NCBI GenBank assembly: GCA_964244955.1
Contig: CAXTKQ010000066.1
Coordinates: 1-21,233 of the forward strand
Origin: Mucilaginibacter_A sp964244955
GTDB taxonomy: Bacteria; Bacteroidota; Bacteroidia; Sphingobacteriales; Sphingobacteriaceae
Direction: 5' to 3'
DNA: 21,233 nt
In this document: one piece after another, positions 1 to 6,324 of the stretch
Layout: the number at the start of each line of letters is the position of its first letter
How positions within the stretch are numbered: the first letter of the stretch is position 1
The notes under the pieces: generated by a model
The model's input: the letters and a program-made list of their open reading frames with translations, nothing else
The model's database searches: none
What the model was told of the DNA's origin: nothing
Made by a program: the position numbers and the translations under genes

Positions 1-687
1 AGCCAGCACCGCGCCCAAAGCAAAACCGGAGCGGTTGTGGGCGGTATGTTTAAACTCGACGGTATCCACTTCCGAATCGTAAACCACCGTATGCGTGCCG
101 GGCACATTTTCGATCCGATGCGATTCGATCAGCAATTGATTTGGTGTAATGGTAACGGGCGAAGCATCATCAACCTGACCGGAAACTACGTTGACCCATG
201 CTTCTTTTACCGGTATATTTTCGATGATGCCATCGGCAATGGTAATGGCGGTTCCGCTTGGCGCATCCAACTTTTGGGTGTGGTGGATTTCTTCGACCTG
301 GACTTCGTAATCCGGGAAACGGCTCATCACCTTGGCCAGCATTTTATTGATATGAAAGAAAATATTCACGCCAACACTAAAATTGGAAGCGTAAATTAAA
401 GCTGCATTGCGTTGCAAACATTCGCTTTTTACTTCCTGTAAGTTTTCGTACCAGCCCGTTGCGCCAACCACAACCGGAATACCAGCTTCAAAACAAAGCG
501 CAACATTGTTTAAAACCGTATGCGGCGTACTGAATTCAATCGCAACTTCTGCTTTTTGCAGGTTTTCTACCGTTAATTCCTGCAAATTATGATGATCAAT
601 TTTCAGAACGATTTCGTGTTTGCGTTCCAGGGCAACCTGCTCGATCATCTTGCCCATTTTTCCGTATCCGAGTAAAGCTATTTTCAT
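1..687 (-). CDS. dapB: 4-hydroxy-tetrahydrodipicolinate reductase, 3' end cut by window
   Basis: Cytoplasmic enzyme of the diaminopimelate/lysine pathway that reduces 4-hydroxy-tetrahydrodipicolinate with NAD(P)H. Reading the minus strand from the ATG at 687 gives 229 codons, open to the window edge. The N-terminus MKIALLGYGKMG carries the Rossmann GxGxxG-type nucleotide loop (residues 7-12). The family signature EIHHTQKLDAPSGTA lies at about residues 134-148 and contains the HH, K and DAPSGT substrate and catalytic residues. The C-terminal part VEFKHTAHNRSGFALGAVLA fits the end of the family, so only about 10 residues seem to be missing. It follows parA, parB and the DUF5683 gene on the same strand after a 114-base gap. 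The assignment is secure from the motifs; the exact C-terminus is not visible. Confidence 0.95.
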   Translation of the reverse strand, partial: MKIALLGYGKMGKMIEQVALERKHEIVLKIDHHNLQELTVENLQKAEVAIEFSTPHTVLNNVALCFEAGIPVVVGATGWYENLQEVKSECLQRNAALIYASNFSVGVNIFFHINKMLAKVMSRFPDYEVQVEEIHHTQKLDAPSGTAITIADGIIENIPVKEAWVNVVSGQVDDASPVTITPNQLLIESHRIENVPGTHTVVYDSEVDTVEFKHTAHNRSGFALGAVLA

Positions 688-693
688 TTTTTT

Positions 694-803
694 AGGTATG
701 AGGCTTGAGGCATCAGCTATCAGCCCTGTAAATTTATCTATTTTAATGATGGTTTAAAGTCGGTTGCAGATGCTCATACCTGATACCTCTTACCTGAAAC
801 CTC
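694..803. repeat. Imperfect inverted repeat between dapB and the DUF5683 gene
   Basis: AGGTATGAG near 694-702 is matched on the opposite strand by CTCATACCT near 773-781. Both are embedded in short purine-rich runs of the type GAGGTATCAGG. The region could fold as a weak stem-loop between the two minus-strand genes. No T-tract typical of a terminator is evident, so a function is not assigned. Confidence 0.4.
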
Positions 804-1440
804 ATTTCACCCTCACCGTTACTTTCAATCCGGGAACAAAACCGCCGTAAGCAAACGTTGGCGAACTGAGCATGGTTGGCGTAACTTTAAAACCTAAGTT
901 ATTGTCCATCGTGTACGAATGCTGGAATTTGGCGGCGATATAAGCATCAATGGCCTGAATTCCCCAAAAAGCAACGGTGCCGATGATGGTTAAATCCCGG
1001 TTTCGGTGGTAAAAATCTTTAAAAACAATGATCGTCGCATTTTGACCGTTATAAACAGGGTCCACCTTTCCTCCAACAGATTGGAGTTGTGCAACCTTTA
1101 AATACTTCTTGTAATTGGTTTGAGCCACATAATACGAATAACCCAAGCCAACAAACCCTCCGTAAACAATGGGCAGTTTCCAGTATTGGCGGTTATAAAT
1201 TTGGCCTAAGCCTGGGAATACCAAAGATTTGATGACTGCTTTATGCGGGCTGTGCGTACTGTCCGGATGGTAAACTTTATCTTTCGGCTGCTCGTTTTTG
1301 GGTTTGAAAGGCGATAAAACCGTTGTGGTATCGCCGTCAACACTTACCGTATCGCGGCGGTTTTTGCGCGGTTTTTTTTGGGCGTGAAGCACCTCCGCAC
1401 AAAAAAACAGCAGTAAAAGAAGTATCAGGGATTTGCGCAT
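802..1440 (-). CDS. DUF5683 domain-containing membrane protein
   Basis: 212-residue protein. Residues 1-20 (MRKSLILLLLLFFCAEVLHA) form a signal peptide. A charged, low-complexity linker with many K, D and T residues follows to about residue 65. The DUF5683 region starts at HKAVIKSLVFPGLGQIYNRQYWKLP and contains hydrophobic stretches (IVYGGFVGLGYSYYVA; LTIIGTVAFWGIQAIDAYIAAKF) that look like membrane segments. The function of DUF5683 is not established. The start is 1 base after the parB stop, so it is probably in one transcript with parA-parB. The same order (parA, parB, DUF5683, dapB) is common in Bacteroidota, from general knowledge. Confidence 0.88.
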   Translation of the reverse strand: MRKSLILLLLLFFCAEVLHAQKKPRKNRRDTVSVDGDTTTVLSPFKPKNEQPKDKVYHPDSTHSPHKAVIKSLVFPGLGQIYNRQYWKLPIVYGGFVGLGYSYYVAQTNYKKYLKVAQLQSVGGKVDPVYNGQNATIIVFKDFYHRNRDLTIIGTVAFWGIQAIDAYIAAKFQHSYTMDNNLGFKVTPTMLSSPTFAYGGFVPGLKVTVRVK

Positions 1441-1441
1441 T

Positions 1442-2359
1442 TTACCAGTCGAGCATTTCCAATATGCGGTTCAAATCGTCTTCCGAGAGAAAAGGAATTT
1501 CAATACTGCCTTTTCCGTTTTGCCCGACTTTTAATTTTACAGGAGAATTGAACTTGGAAGCTAAATCCGATTGTATCTTTTGTGCCTGAAAAGAAGGTTT
1601 ATTTGTTGGTTTGGCGATACTGTTTTTAGCAGGTGTTTTTTGGAGTTCTCGCACCAGCTCTTCTACTTTGCGCACCGACAACCCTTTTTCAATAATTTGA
1701 TGATGGATGAAAAGCAGTTTCGCCGCATCTTCCACATTTACCAAAGCGCGAGCGTGGCCCATGGTAATTTGCCCATCGCGGATGGAAGATTGTACAGCCG
1801 GCGGCAATTTTAACAAGCGCAAATAATTGGTAACTGTCGAACGGTTTTTACTGACGCGCTCGCCCAATTCGTCCTGCTTTAAATTGCATTCGTCAATCAT
1901 CCGCTGAAAACTCAAGGCCATTTCTATCGCGTTCAGGTTTTCCCGCTGGATATTTTCGATCAAAGCCATTTCCAGCATTTGCTGATCGTTTGCCGTACGC
2001 ACATAAGCCGGAATTTCTGTTAATCCCGCCAATTTAGAAGCACGCAAACGGCGTTCGCCGGAAATCAACTGGTAAGAACGCGGGCCGGTTTTACGAACGG
2101 TAACCGGTTGGATCAAACCCTGAACGGAGATAGAATCGGCCAGTTCCTGCAAAGCCTGCCCGTCAAATTCGGTACGCGGCTGAAAAGGGTTTACTTCAAT
2201 CTCACTGATTTTTATGGCATTAACAGATTTTAAGCCTTCTGTTTCCGGCGCAGCAACAGCCGCGCTTGCTTTTTTTGCAACCGTTCCGTTTACATATTCC
2301 GAATCGTTTAACAAAGCGCCCAAGCCTCTTCCCAACGCATTTCTTTTGTCTGCACTCAT
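1442..2359 (-). CDS. parB: Chromosome-partitioning protein ParB
   Basis: DNA-binding CTPase clamp of the ParABS chromosome segregation system; it loads at parS and is acted on by ParA. 305 residues from the chosen start MSADKRNALGRGLGALL, which is the classic ParB N-terminus; the ATG overlaps the parA stop as ATGA (2356-2359), supporting this start over a longer frame reaching 2458. The N-terminal ParB/Srx domain has the box GERRLRAS at residues 101-108 and ENIQRE at 135-140, the conserved arginine motifs of the CTP site. A helix-turn-helix follows at about residues 160-182 (LKQDELGERVSKNRSTVTNYL). The C-terminal dimerization segment ends in ILEMLDW. I found no exact parS-like palindrome inside the window. 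Confidence 0.95.
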   Translation of the reverse strand: MSADKRNALGRGLGALLNDSEYVNGTVAKKASAAVAAPETEGLKSVNAIKISEIEVNPFQPRTEFDGQALQELADSISVQGLIQPVTVRKTGPRSYQLISGERRLRASKLAGLTEIPAYVRTANDQQMLEMALIENIQRENLNAIEMALSFQRMIDECNLKQDELGERVSKNRSTVTNYLRLLKLPPAVQSSIRDGQITMGHARALVNVEDAAKLLFIHHQIIEKGLSVRKVEELVRELQKTPAKNSIAKPTNKPSFQAQKIQSDLASKFNSPVKLKVGQNGKGSIEIPFLSEDDLNRILEMLDW

Positions 2360-3162
2360 TTGCTCCCTACTTTTTTCAAAATCGGTTCTTCTTTTACCAT
2401 GCCGTTGTTGCGCAAAATTTCGCGGGCAAGGTTGAGGTAATTGATGGCGCCTTTGCAAGTTGCATCGTGCATAATTACCGACATGCCAAAACTTGGCGCC
2501 TCGCTTAAACGTGTATTCCGTTGGATGATCGTATTAAAAACCAAGTTCTCAAAATGCGTGCGCACTTCTTCCACCACCTGGTTTGATAAGCGCAGCCGCA
2601 CATCGTACATCGTCAGCAAAATGCCTTCGATATCCAAAGCCGGGTTTAAACGGTTTTGTACAATTTTGATCGTGTTAAGCAGTTTGCCCAATCCTTCCAA
2701 AGCAAAATACTCGCATTGAACGGGAATGATGACCGAATTTGCAGCCGTTAAAGCATTAATTGTAATCAAACCCAGCGAAGGCGAGCAATCCACAATGATA
2801 AAATCGTACTGGTCTTTGATCTTTTCCAGCACGGCTTTCATCTTGTATTCGCGGTTGGTCAGGTTGATCATCTCAATCTCCGCCCCTACCAAATCAATAT
2901 GCGCCGGCAACAAATCCAGGTTTGGCGTTTCCGTTTTTTGGATGGCTTCGGCCGGTTCAAGGTCGTTGATGATACATTCGTAAATACTGTTTTTGATCGT
3001 CCGCGGATCAAAACCGATACCAGATGTTGAGTTTGCCTGCGGGTCTGCATCTACCAGCAGGGTTTTATATTCTAACACCGCTAAACTTGCTGCCAGGTTG
3101 ATGGAAGAAGTAGTTTTGCCTACACCGCCTTTCTGGTTAGCCAACGCGATTATTTTACTCAT
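2356..3162 (-). CDS. parA: Chromosome-partitioning ATPase ParA/Soj
   Basis: Cytoplasmic Walker-type ATPase that drives chromosome segregation together with ParB. 268 residues. The deviant Walker A box KGGVGKTT is at residues 11-18, VDADPQAN at about 38-45 is the switch/A' motif, and IIVDCSPSLGL is the Walker B segment. Length and motifs are normal for chromosomal Soj-type ParA. It is the first gene of the minus-strand cluster and overlaps parB by 4 bases, which implies translational coupling. Upstream lies a 318-base divergent region with an inverted pair of the dispersed repeat and a DnaA box, where its promoter should sit. Confidence 0.95.
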   Translation of the reverse strand: MSKIIALANQKGGVGKTTSSINLAASLAVLEYKTLLVDADPQANSTSGIGFDPRTIKNSIYECIINDLEPAEAIQKTETPNLDLLPAHIDLVGAEIEMINLTNREYKMKAVLEKIKDQYDFIIVDCSPSLGLITINALTAANSVIIPVQCEYFALEGLGKLLNTIKIVQNRLNPALDIEGILLTMYDVRLRLSNQVVEEVRTHFENLVFNTIIQRNTRLSEAPSFGMSVIMHDATCKGAINYLNLAREILRNNGMVKEEPILKKVGSK

Positions 3163-3193
3163 TGATAGTCCTCAATATATAAATTACGAAGTA

Positions 3194-3262
3194 AATTTTT
3201 GTGCCGTAAAAGAAGCATCGTGCTATAAGCAATGCTTCTTTTATGCCTATTTTTTTACTGGT
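3194..3262. repeat. Inverted pair of the TAAAAGAAGCAT dispersed element upstream of parA
   Basis: TAAAAGAAGCAT at 3207-3218 and its exact complement ATGCTTCTTTTA at 3232-3243 lie back to back, 13 bases apart. On the outer sides each is followed by the AT-rich part of the element (AAATTTTTG on the left; a T-run then CTGGTGC on the right). The pair could form a 12-bp stem. The right-hand copy points at the parA start about 70 bases away; the left-hand copy points towards the small gene at 3481. Confidence 0.8.
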
Positions 3263-3335
3263 GCAAGATACCTACATTTTTACAATTTGTAAGCCCTCAT
3301 GTTTCCACAACCAACCGCGTTTTTTAAAAGGTTTA

Positions 3336-3344
3336 TGTGGATAA
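3336..3344 (-). promoter_or_regulatory. Consensus DnaA box
   Basis: TGTGGATAA on the plus strand is TTATCCACA on the minus strand, a perfect match to the DnaA-box consensus TTATNCACA. A near match, GTTTCCACA, is at 3301-3309, and TTATCCCACA at 3450-3459 has one extra base. One perfect box next to parAB is suggestive, but a single box does not make an origin. Confidence 0.45.
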
Positions 3345-3480
3345 GTTTGCTGTAATACTACAACGTTGCATTGCGGCTTTTATCTTAACGGCTGCAACTT
3401 TTTACGCTGATTTAATTAAAATCGTTTAAACTATTAATTAAAAGGAGTGTTATCCCACACATAAACTAAACGATAAAACT

Positions 3481-3651
3481 ATGACAAACGGTGTTTTTGA
3501 AGCAGGCGAACGGGTAATGACCAAAGATGGCGAAGGAAAAGTGAACAAAAGCCAGGAAAAAAAAGAAGACCACATTGAGGTGAAATTGGATACCGGCGAA
3601 GTAAAAACCTATCCGCCAGCCGAGGTTTCGGACGATGCCGATGCGGGATAA
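3481..3651 (+). CDS. Small acidic protein, possible SH3/KOW-like fold
   Basis: 56 codons from ATG 3481 to TAA 3649-3651, starting MTNGVFEAGERVMTKDGEGK and ending EVSDDADAG. The middle reads HIEVKLDTGEVKTYPPAEV, an alternating beta-strand pattern (G-x-V-x-x-K-D-G-x-G-x-V, then V-x-L-D-T-G-E-x-x-x-Y) typical of small SH3-like barrels that bind nucleic acid or protein. That resemblance is only by eye. There are no membrane segments or cysteines. Codon use looks like that of the neighbours. The next small gene starts 9 bases after the stop, so the two probably share a transcript. Confidence 0.65.
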   Translation: MTNGVFEAGERVMTKDGEGKVNKSQEKKEDHIEVKLDTGEVKTYPPAEVSDDADAG

Positions 3652-3659
3652 AATCAAAA

Positions 3660-3839
3660 ATGGAAGAAGATAAAGAAGGTACTTTTACCACGTTGAAAGG
3701 CTACAAGCTTTTAGTTTTGCTTGTTTTTTTGCTGCTGGTTTTGGGGATTGGCTGCTGGCTGGTTAAAAGACGCGCGCCAAATTCTACCAAAATGCGAAAG
3801 GATGGCGTGCTGCGGCAGTTGGACCAGCGGACGAAATAA
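3660..3839 (+). CDS. Small single-pass membrane protein
   Basis: 59 residues from ATG 3660 to TAA 3837-3839. An acidic N-terminus (MEEDKEGTFTTLKGYK) is followed by one strongly hydrophobic helix at about residues 17-35 (LLVLLVFLLLVLGIGCWLV), then a basic tail (KRRAPNSTKMRKD...LRQLDQRTK). The KRR block directly after the helix suggests that the C-terminus is cytoplasmic. I do not recognise a family. It follows the small gene at 3481 by 8 bases. Confidence 0.6.
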   Translation: MEEDKEGTFTTLKGYKLLVLLVFLLLVLGIGCWLVKRRAPNSTKMRKDGVLRQLDQRTK

Positions 3840-3917
3840 AAACCTACTTTATAGGAGGAATGAAGAAAACCTTAACTTTATCCTATTAATATTTCATTCC
3901 CAAACCGATACTTGCCC

Positions 3918-4439
3918 ATGCTCACCATTATTGCCGGCACTAACCGACCTAACAGCAGTACTTTAAAATTAGCCGGTTATTACCAAAAAAAGCTGTTTGA
4001 AAAAGGCGTTGAAGCAGAAATCTTATCTTTAGAAAGCTTGCCGGACAATTTGCTAAAAACTGATCTGTACGGAAAACGCAGCGAAGCTTTTAAACCCATA
4101 CAGGCACAAATTGATGCTTCCGATAAATTCATTTTTATCATTCCGGAATACAATGGCAGCTTTCCAGGTGCATTAAAATTATTAATGGATGCCTGCGATT
4201 TCCCAGAAAGTTTTTTTGATAAAAAAGCAGCTCTGGTTGGCATTTCTTCGGGCAAATATGGCAACATCCGCGGCGTAGATCATTTTACCGGCGTTTGCAA
4301 TTATTTGAACATGCACGTGTTTTCGCTCAAACTGCATATTCCTTTTATCCGAAAAGAGATAGATGCGGAGAACAATTTAACGCAGGAAGACACGATCAAA
4401 TTTACCGAAGAACAGATGGACAGGTTTTTAAAGTTTTAG
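3918..4439 (+). CDS. NADPH-dependent FMN reductase family protein
   Basis: Flavodoxin-like oxidoreductase that uses FMN and a nicotinamide cofactor; the physiological substrate is unknown (azo, quinone and chromate reductases share the fold). 173 residues from ATG 3918; an upstream TTG at 3912 is also in frame but less likely. The FMN phosphate loop is GTNRPNSSTLKLA at about residues 7-19, and the second FMN motif is PEYNGSFPGALKLLMD near residues 76-91. A further conserved SSGKYGNIRGVDH stretch follows. Length is usual for the family. The stop is TAG (4437-4439), which shows that TAG terminates translation in this genome. Confidence 0.9.
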   Translation: MLTIIAGTNRPNSSTLKLAGYYQKKLFEKGVEAEILSLESLPDNLLKTDLYGKRSEAFKPIQAQIDASDKFIFIIPEYNGSFPGALKLLMDACDFPESFFDKKAALVGISSGKYGNIRGVDHFTGVCNYLNMHVFSLKLHIPFIRKEIDAENNLTQEDTIKFTEEQMDRFLKF

Positions 4440-4454
4440 CTTGAAAGCCTTTCC

Positions 4455-4486
4455 ATGCTTCTTTTACCGCGTAAAAATCATTGGCT
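4455..4486 (-). repeat. Dispersed element copy after the FMN reductase gene
   Basis: ATGCTTCTTTTA at 4455-4466, spacer CCGCG, then TAAAAATCATTGG. It starts 16 bases after the FMN reductase stop and lies just left of the palindromic element at 4504. In the TAAAAGAAGCAT reading it points back into the reductase gene, so it is not a promoter for it. Confidence 0.75.
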
Positions 4487-4503
4487 GGTATTTGCAAAAA
4501 TGT

Positions 4504-4674
4504 TTTGGCTAAAGCCAATTGCCGATCGCTTTAACCACGGCCTAAAGGCCGTGGCAATTGAAATCATAGCGAAAATTGCAGTTCCAGGAAATAGTTATTC
4601 TGTAAAAACAACGCATTTAATTGCCATAGCCTTTAAGCCGTGGTTTAAAAAGCTTAACATTGGCTTTAGCCAAA
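4504..4674. mobile_element. Near-palindromic MITE/REP-like element, 171 bp
   Basis: The ends TTTGGCTAAAGCCAAT (4504-4519) and ATTGGCTTTAGCCAAA (4659-4674) are exact inverted complements. Inside them the arms continue: TTTAACCACGGCCTAAAGG on the left matches the complement of CCTTTAAGCCGTGGTTTA on the right, and both arms reach GGCAATT. Only about 50 bases in the centre are unpaired. The sub-palindromes GGCTAAAGCC and CCACGGCCTAAAGGCCGTGG resemble REP-type repeats of Bacteroidota. No transposase is encoded, so it must be moved in trans if it is mobile. An apparent 84-codon frame across it is a by-product. Confidence 0.75.
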
Positions 4675-4732
4675 CCTCATCAACTCAAAAATTGAAATCT
4701 TTTTTATAGAACAGATAAAATCAAAACCCTCT

Positions 4733-5425
4733 TTACTTCCCATTAATTGATTTTGCAACTGCAAATGCCGCCGCCGCTGCCAACGCACCAATCACCACCA
4801 CTTTTAAAGCGCCCGAAAATGCAGGCTGGCCGGTAACTTTACTTTTAAAATAACCAAAAACGAACAGGCAAAGCACCGTTACCGCGCAAGAATAATACAA
4901 AGCCACACCGGATTGCGCAATAAAAAAATAAGGCGATAAAGGAATAATACCGCCGGCAATATAAGAAAAGCCGATGGTCAAAGCACTTTGCCTAGCCCGG
5001 TTGGCTTCCGGTTTTTCCAGTCCCAATTCGTAGCGCATCATAAAATCCACCCATTTGTGGGTGTCTTTCGCCATTTCGTCGGCCACCTGGTTTTGCAATT
5101 GCGGCGACAAACCAAAACCGGCAAATACTTCTTTTACCTATGCTTTTTCCTGTTCGGGCACGCGGGCAACTTCGTCGTATTCGCGCTGCAGTTCGGATGC
5201 GTAATGGTCGGCTTCTGTTTTTCCGGCTAAAAATCCGCCCAGGCCCATGGCAATAGAACCGGCCACAATTTCGGCAATGCCAGCCGTGATGACAATAGCA
5301 GAAGAATTGACCGCGCCGCTTAAACCGGCAGCCAAAGCAAACGGAACCGTTAACCCATCCGACATGCCGATCACAATATCCCGAATGGTATCCGAGCTTC
5401 GTAGATGTTTTTTGTGGTGCTGCAT
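4733..5425 (-). pseudogene. VIT1/CCC1-type iron/manganese transporter with in-frame TAG
   Basis: Membrane protein of the VIT1/CCC1 family, which moves Fe2+ or Mn2+ across membranes. The minus strand from ATG 5425 reads MQHHKKHLRSSDTIRDIVIG MSDGLTVPFALAAGLSGA, the typical first helix, continues to VARVPEQEKA, and then meets TAG at 5138-5140. Without a shift of frame it continues VKEVFAGFGLSPQLQNQVADEMAKDTHKWVDFMM and three further hydrophobic stretches to the TAA at 4733. Total 231 codons, the normal family length. A single GAG-to-TAG change would explain it. The stop falls in the cytoplasmic metal-binding helical region, so the upstream piece alone (95 residues) would lack most of the transporter. 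An internal ATG at 5110 could start the second half, but that would not make a normal protein. Sequencing error is the alternative. Confidence 0.85.
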
Positions 5426-5504
5426 TTATAAAAGTAAGAACGTTTTAGGAAGTTGCACCGTGCTAATTGTTATTTGGGATTGGTCTTGATTTAGGAAAAA
5501 TTGA

Positions 5505-5512
5505 TTACTTTG
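5505..5512 (+). promoter_or_regulatory. Possible -7 box of the DUF4142 gene
   Basis: TTACTTTG differs by one base from the Bacteroidota -7 consensus TAnnTTTG and ends 28 bases before the ATG at 5541. No clear TTTG -33 box at the usual distance was found. Confidence 0.3.
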
Positions 5513-5540
5513 ACTTTCTTTTAATTTCAGAAAAAACAAC

Positions 5541-6095
5541 ATGAAAAATAGCTTTTTGATGCTTCTGCTTACTTTGGTTGTAACCGGATTTTATGGCTGC
5601 TCCGGAACCGGAAAAACAGCTTCGGGCGATAGCACAGCAACATCAGCATCAGCCAAACAACCGATTGATACGGCAGATGCAAGGTTGGCAAAAGACCTTT
5701 CCATATTTTGCAACACCCAAATTGAAGCAGCAAAACTGGCCGAAACCAAAGCTTCAACCCAAAGCGTAAAAACTTTTGCAATGCAAAATGAACAGCTTTA
5801 CACAGGATTGAGTAATCACCTAAACCAAATTTCAGAAAATTATGCTATTAAATTACCAGCAGCATTATCAGCAGCCGCACAAAAAAACCTGCAAGATTTA
5901 AAGGCTATAAAAGGAGCATCTTATGACCATGCTTATTTACTTCAAATGCTAAAAGACCATAATGCAATGATCAGGGAATACAACGCGGCGAAAAACATCC
6001 AATGTATTCCACTCAAAATGTTTGTCGGCAGTAACCAGGCCGCGATTATTAAACAGGCTTATGCAATATCGGATTTAAAAGATAAGACTCATTGA
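5541..6095 (+). CDS. DUF4142 domain lipoprotein
   Basis: 184 residues. A lipoprotein signal peptide (MKNSFLMLLLTLVVTGFYGC) places the lipidated cysteine at residue 20, so the mature protein is probably anchored in a membrane facing the periplasm. After an S/T/A-rich linker to about residue 43, an alpha-helical domain typical of DUF4142 follows (LAKDLSIFCNTQIEAAKLAETKASTQSVKTFAMQN... to KQAYAISDLK), related to ferritin-like/four-helix folds. No metal-binding motif is obvious and its biochemical role is unknown. It is transcribed alone on the plus strand, divergent from the broken VIT gene. Confidence 0.85.
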   Translation: MKNSFLMLLLTLVVTGFYGCSGTGKTASGDSTATSASAKQPIDTADARLAKDLSIFCNTQIEAAKLAETKASTQSVKTFAMQNEQLYTGLSNHLNQISENYAIKLPAALSAAAQKNLQDLKAIKGASYDHAYLLQMLKDHNAMIREYNAAKNIQCIPLKMFVGSNQAAIIKQAYAISDLKDKTH

Positions 6096-6151
6096 AAAAC
6101 AGTTTAAATAATTTTTTTCTTAGCACCAATTTAATTTATACAAAAAATGCT

Positions 6152-6184
6152 AATGCTTCTTTTATCCTATAAAAATTGGTGCTT
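6152..6184 (-). repeat. Dispersed element copy downstream of the DUF4142 gene
   Basis: ATGCTTCTTTTA at 6153-6164, spacer TCC, then TATAAAAATTGGTGC. The final AAATTGGTGC is complemented by GCACCAATTT at 6123-6132, so the copy lies in a longer imperfect inverted repeat. It forms an outward-facing pair with the copy at 6235-6246. Confidence 0.75.
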
Positions 6185-6218
6185 GTATCAATTTAACTTA
6201 ATCAAAAACTAAGTGTTT

Positions 6219-6298
6219 ACCATTTTTAGGGTGATAAAAGAAGCATGCAACATATAGTGAACAAATTTTAAACAAACTCTAAATATTTTTTATAAAGC
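6219..6298 (+). repeat. Full-length dispersed element upstream of the AraC gene
   Basis: Reads CCATTTTTAGGG, then TGATAAAAGAAGCAT (core 6235-6246), then after 11 bases TGAACAAATTTTAAACAA (6258-6275), then CTCTAAATATT (6277-6287). The last box recurs at 15076-15103 at a similar distance from another core. The element ends about 30 bases before the AraC start codon and points at it, the position expected for a promoter or operator. Confidence 0.75.
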
Positions 6299-6324
6299 GA
6301 CAGGAAGTGGTTAACAGAATTAAT

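Larger units (their letters stand above)
3163..3480. other. Gene-free divergent region between parA and the small gene at 3481
   Basis: 318 bases without a convincing coding frame. It holds the inverted repeat pair at 3207-3243, a perfect DnaA box at 3336-3344, a related pyrimidine/CCACA sequence at 3301-3309, and AT-rich DNA from 3390 to 3450. Two divergent promoters must lie here; I cannot place them firmly. Confidence 0.6.

Noticed and set aside
198..222. A perfect ATGCTTCTTTTA core with CCGGTATATTTT inside dapB
   Set aside because: It encodes the ordinary peptide ENIPVKEAW of DapB, so coding need explains it; I did not count it with the intergenic copies.
1323..2719. Several plus-strand frames opposite parA, parB and the DUF5683 gene
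   Set aside because: They are antisense to well-supported genes and have compositions typical of shadow frames.
1442..3480. A parS site near parAB
   Set aside because: I found no TGTTnCACGTGnAACA-type palindrome in this region.
3466..3691. Two minus-strand frames opposite the small gene at 3481
   Set aside because: They are antisense to a frame with a much more natural amino-acid composition (the 56-residue protein).
4455..4709. 84-codon open frame on the plus strand
   Set aside because: It is built from the dispersed element and the palindromic MITE; the translation has no protein-like pattern.
5125..5136. ATACTTCTTTTA next to the premature stop of the VIT gene
   Set aside because: It encodes VKEV in the normal protein frame and has no AT-rich second half, so it looks coincidental.
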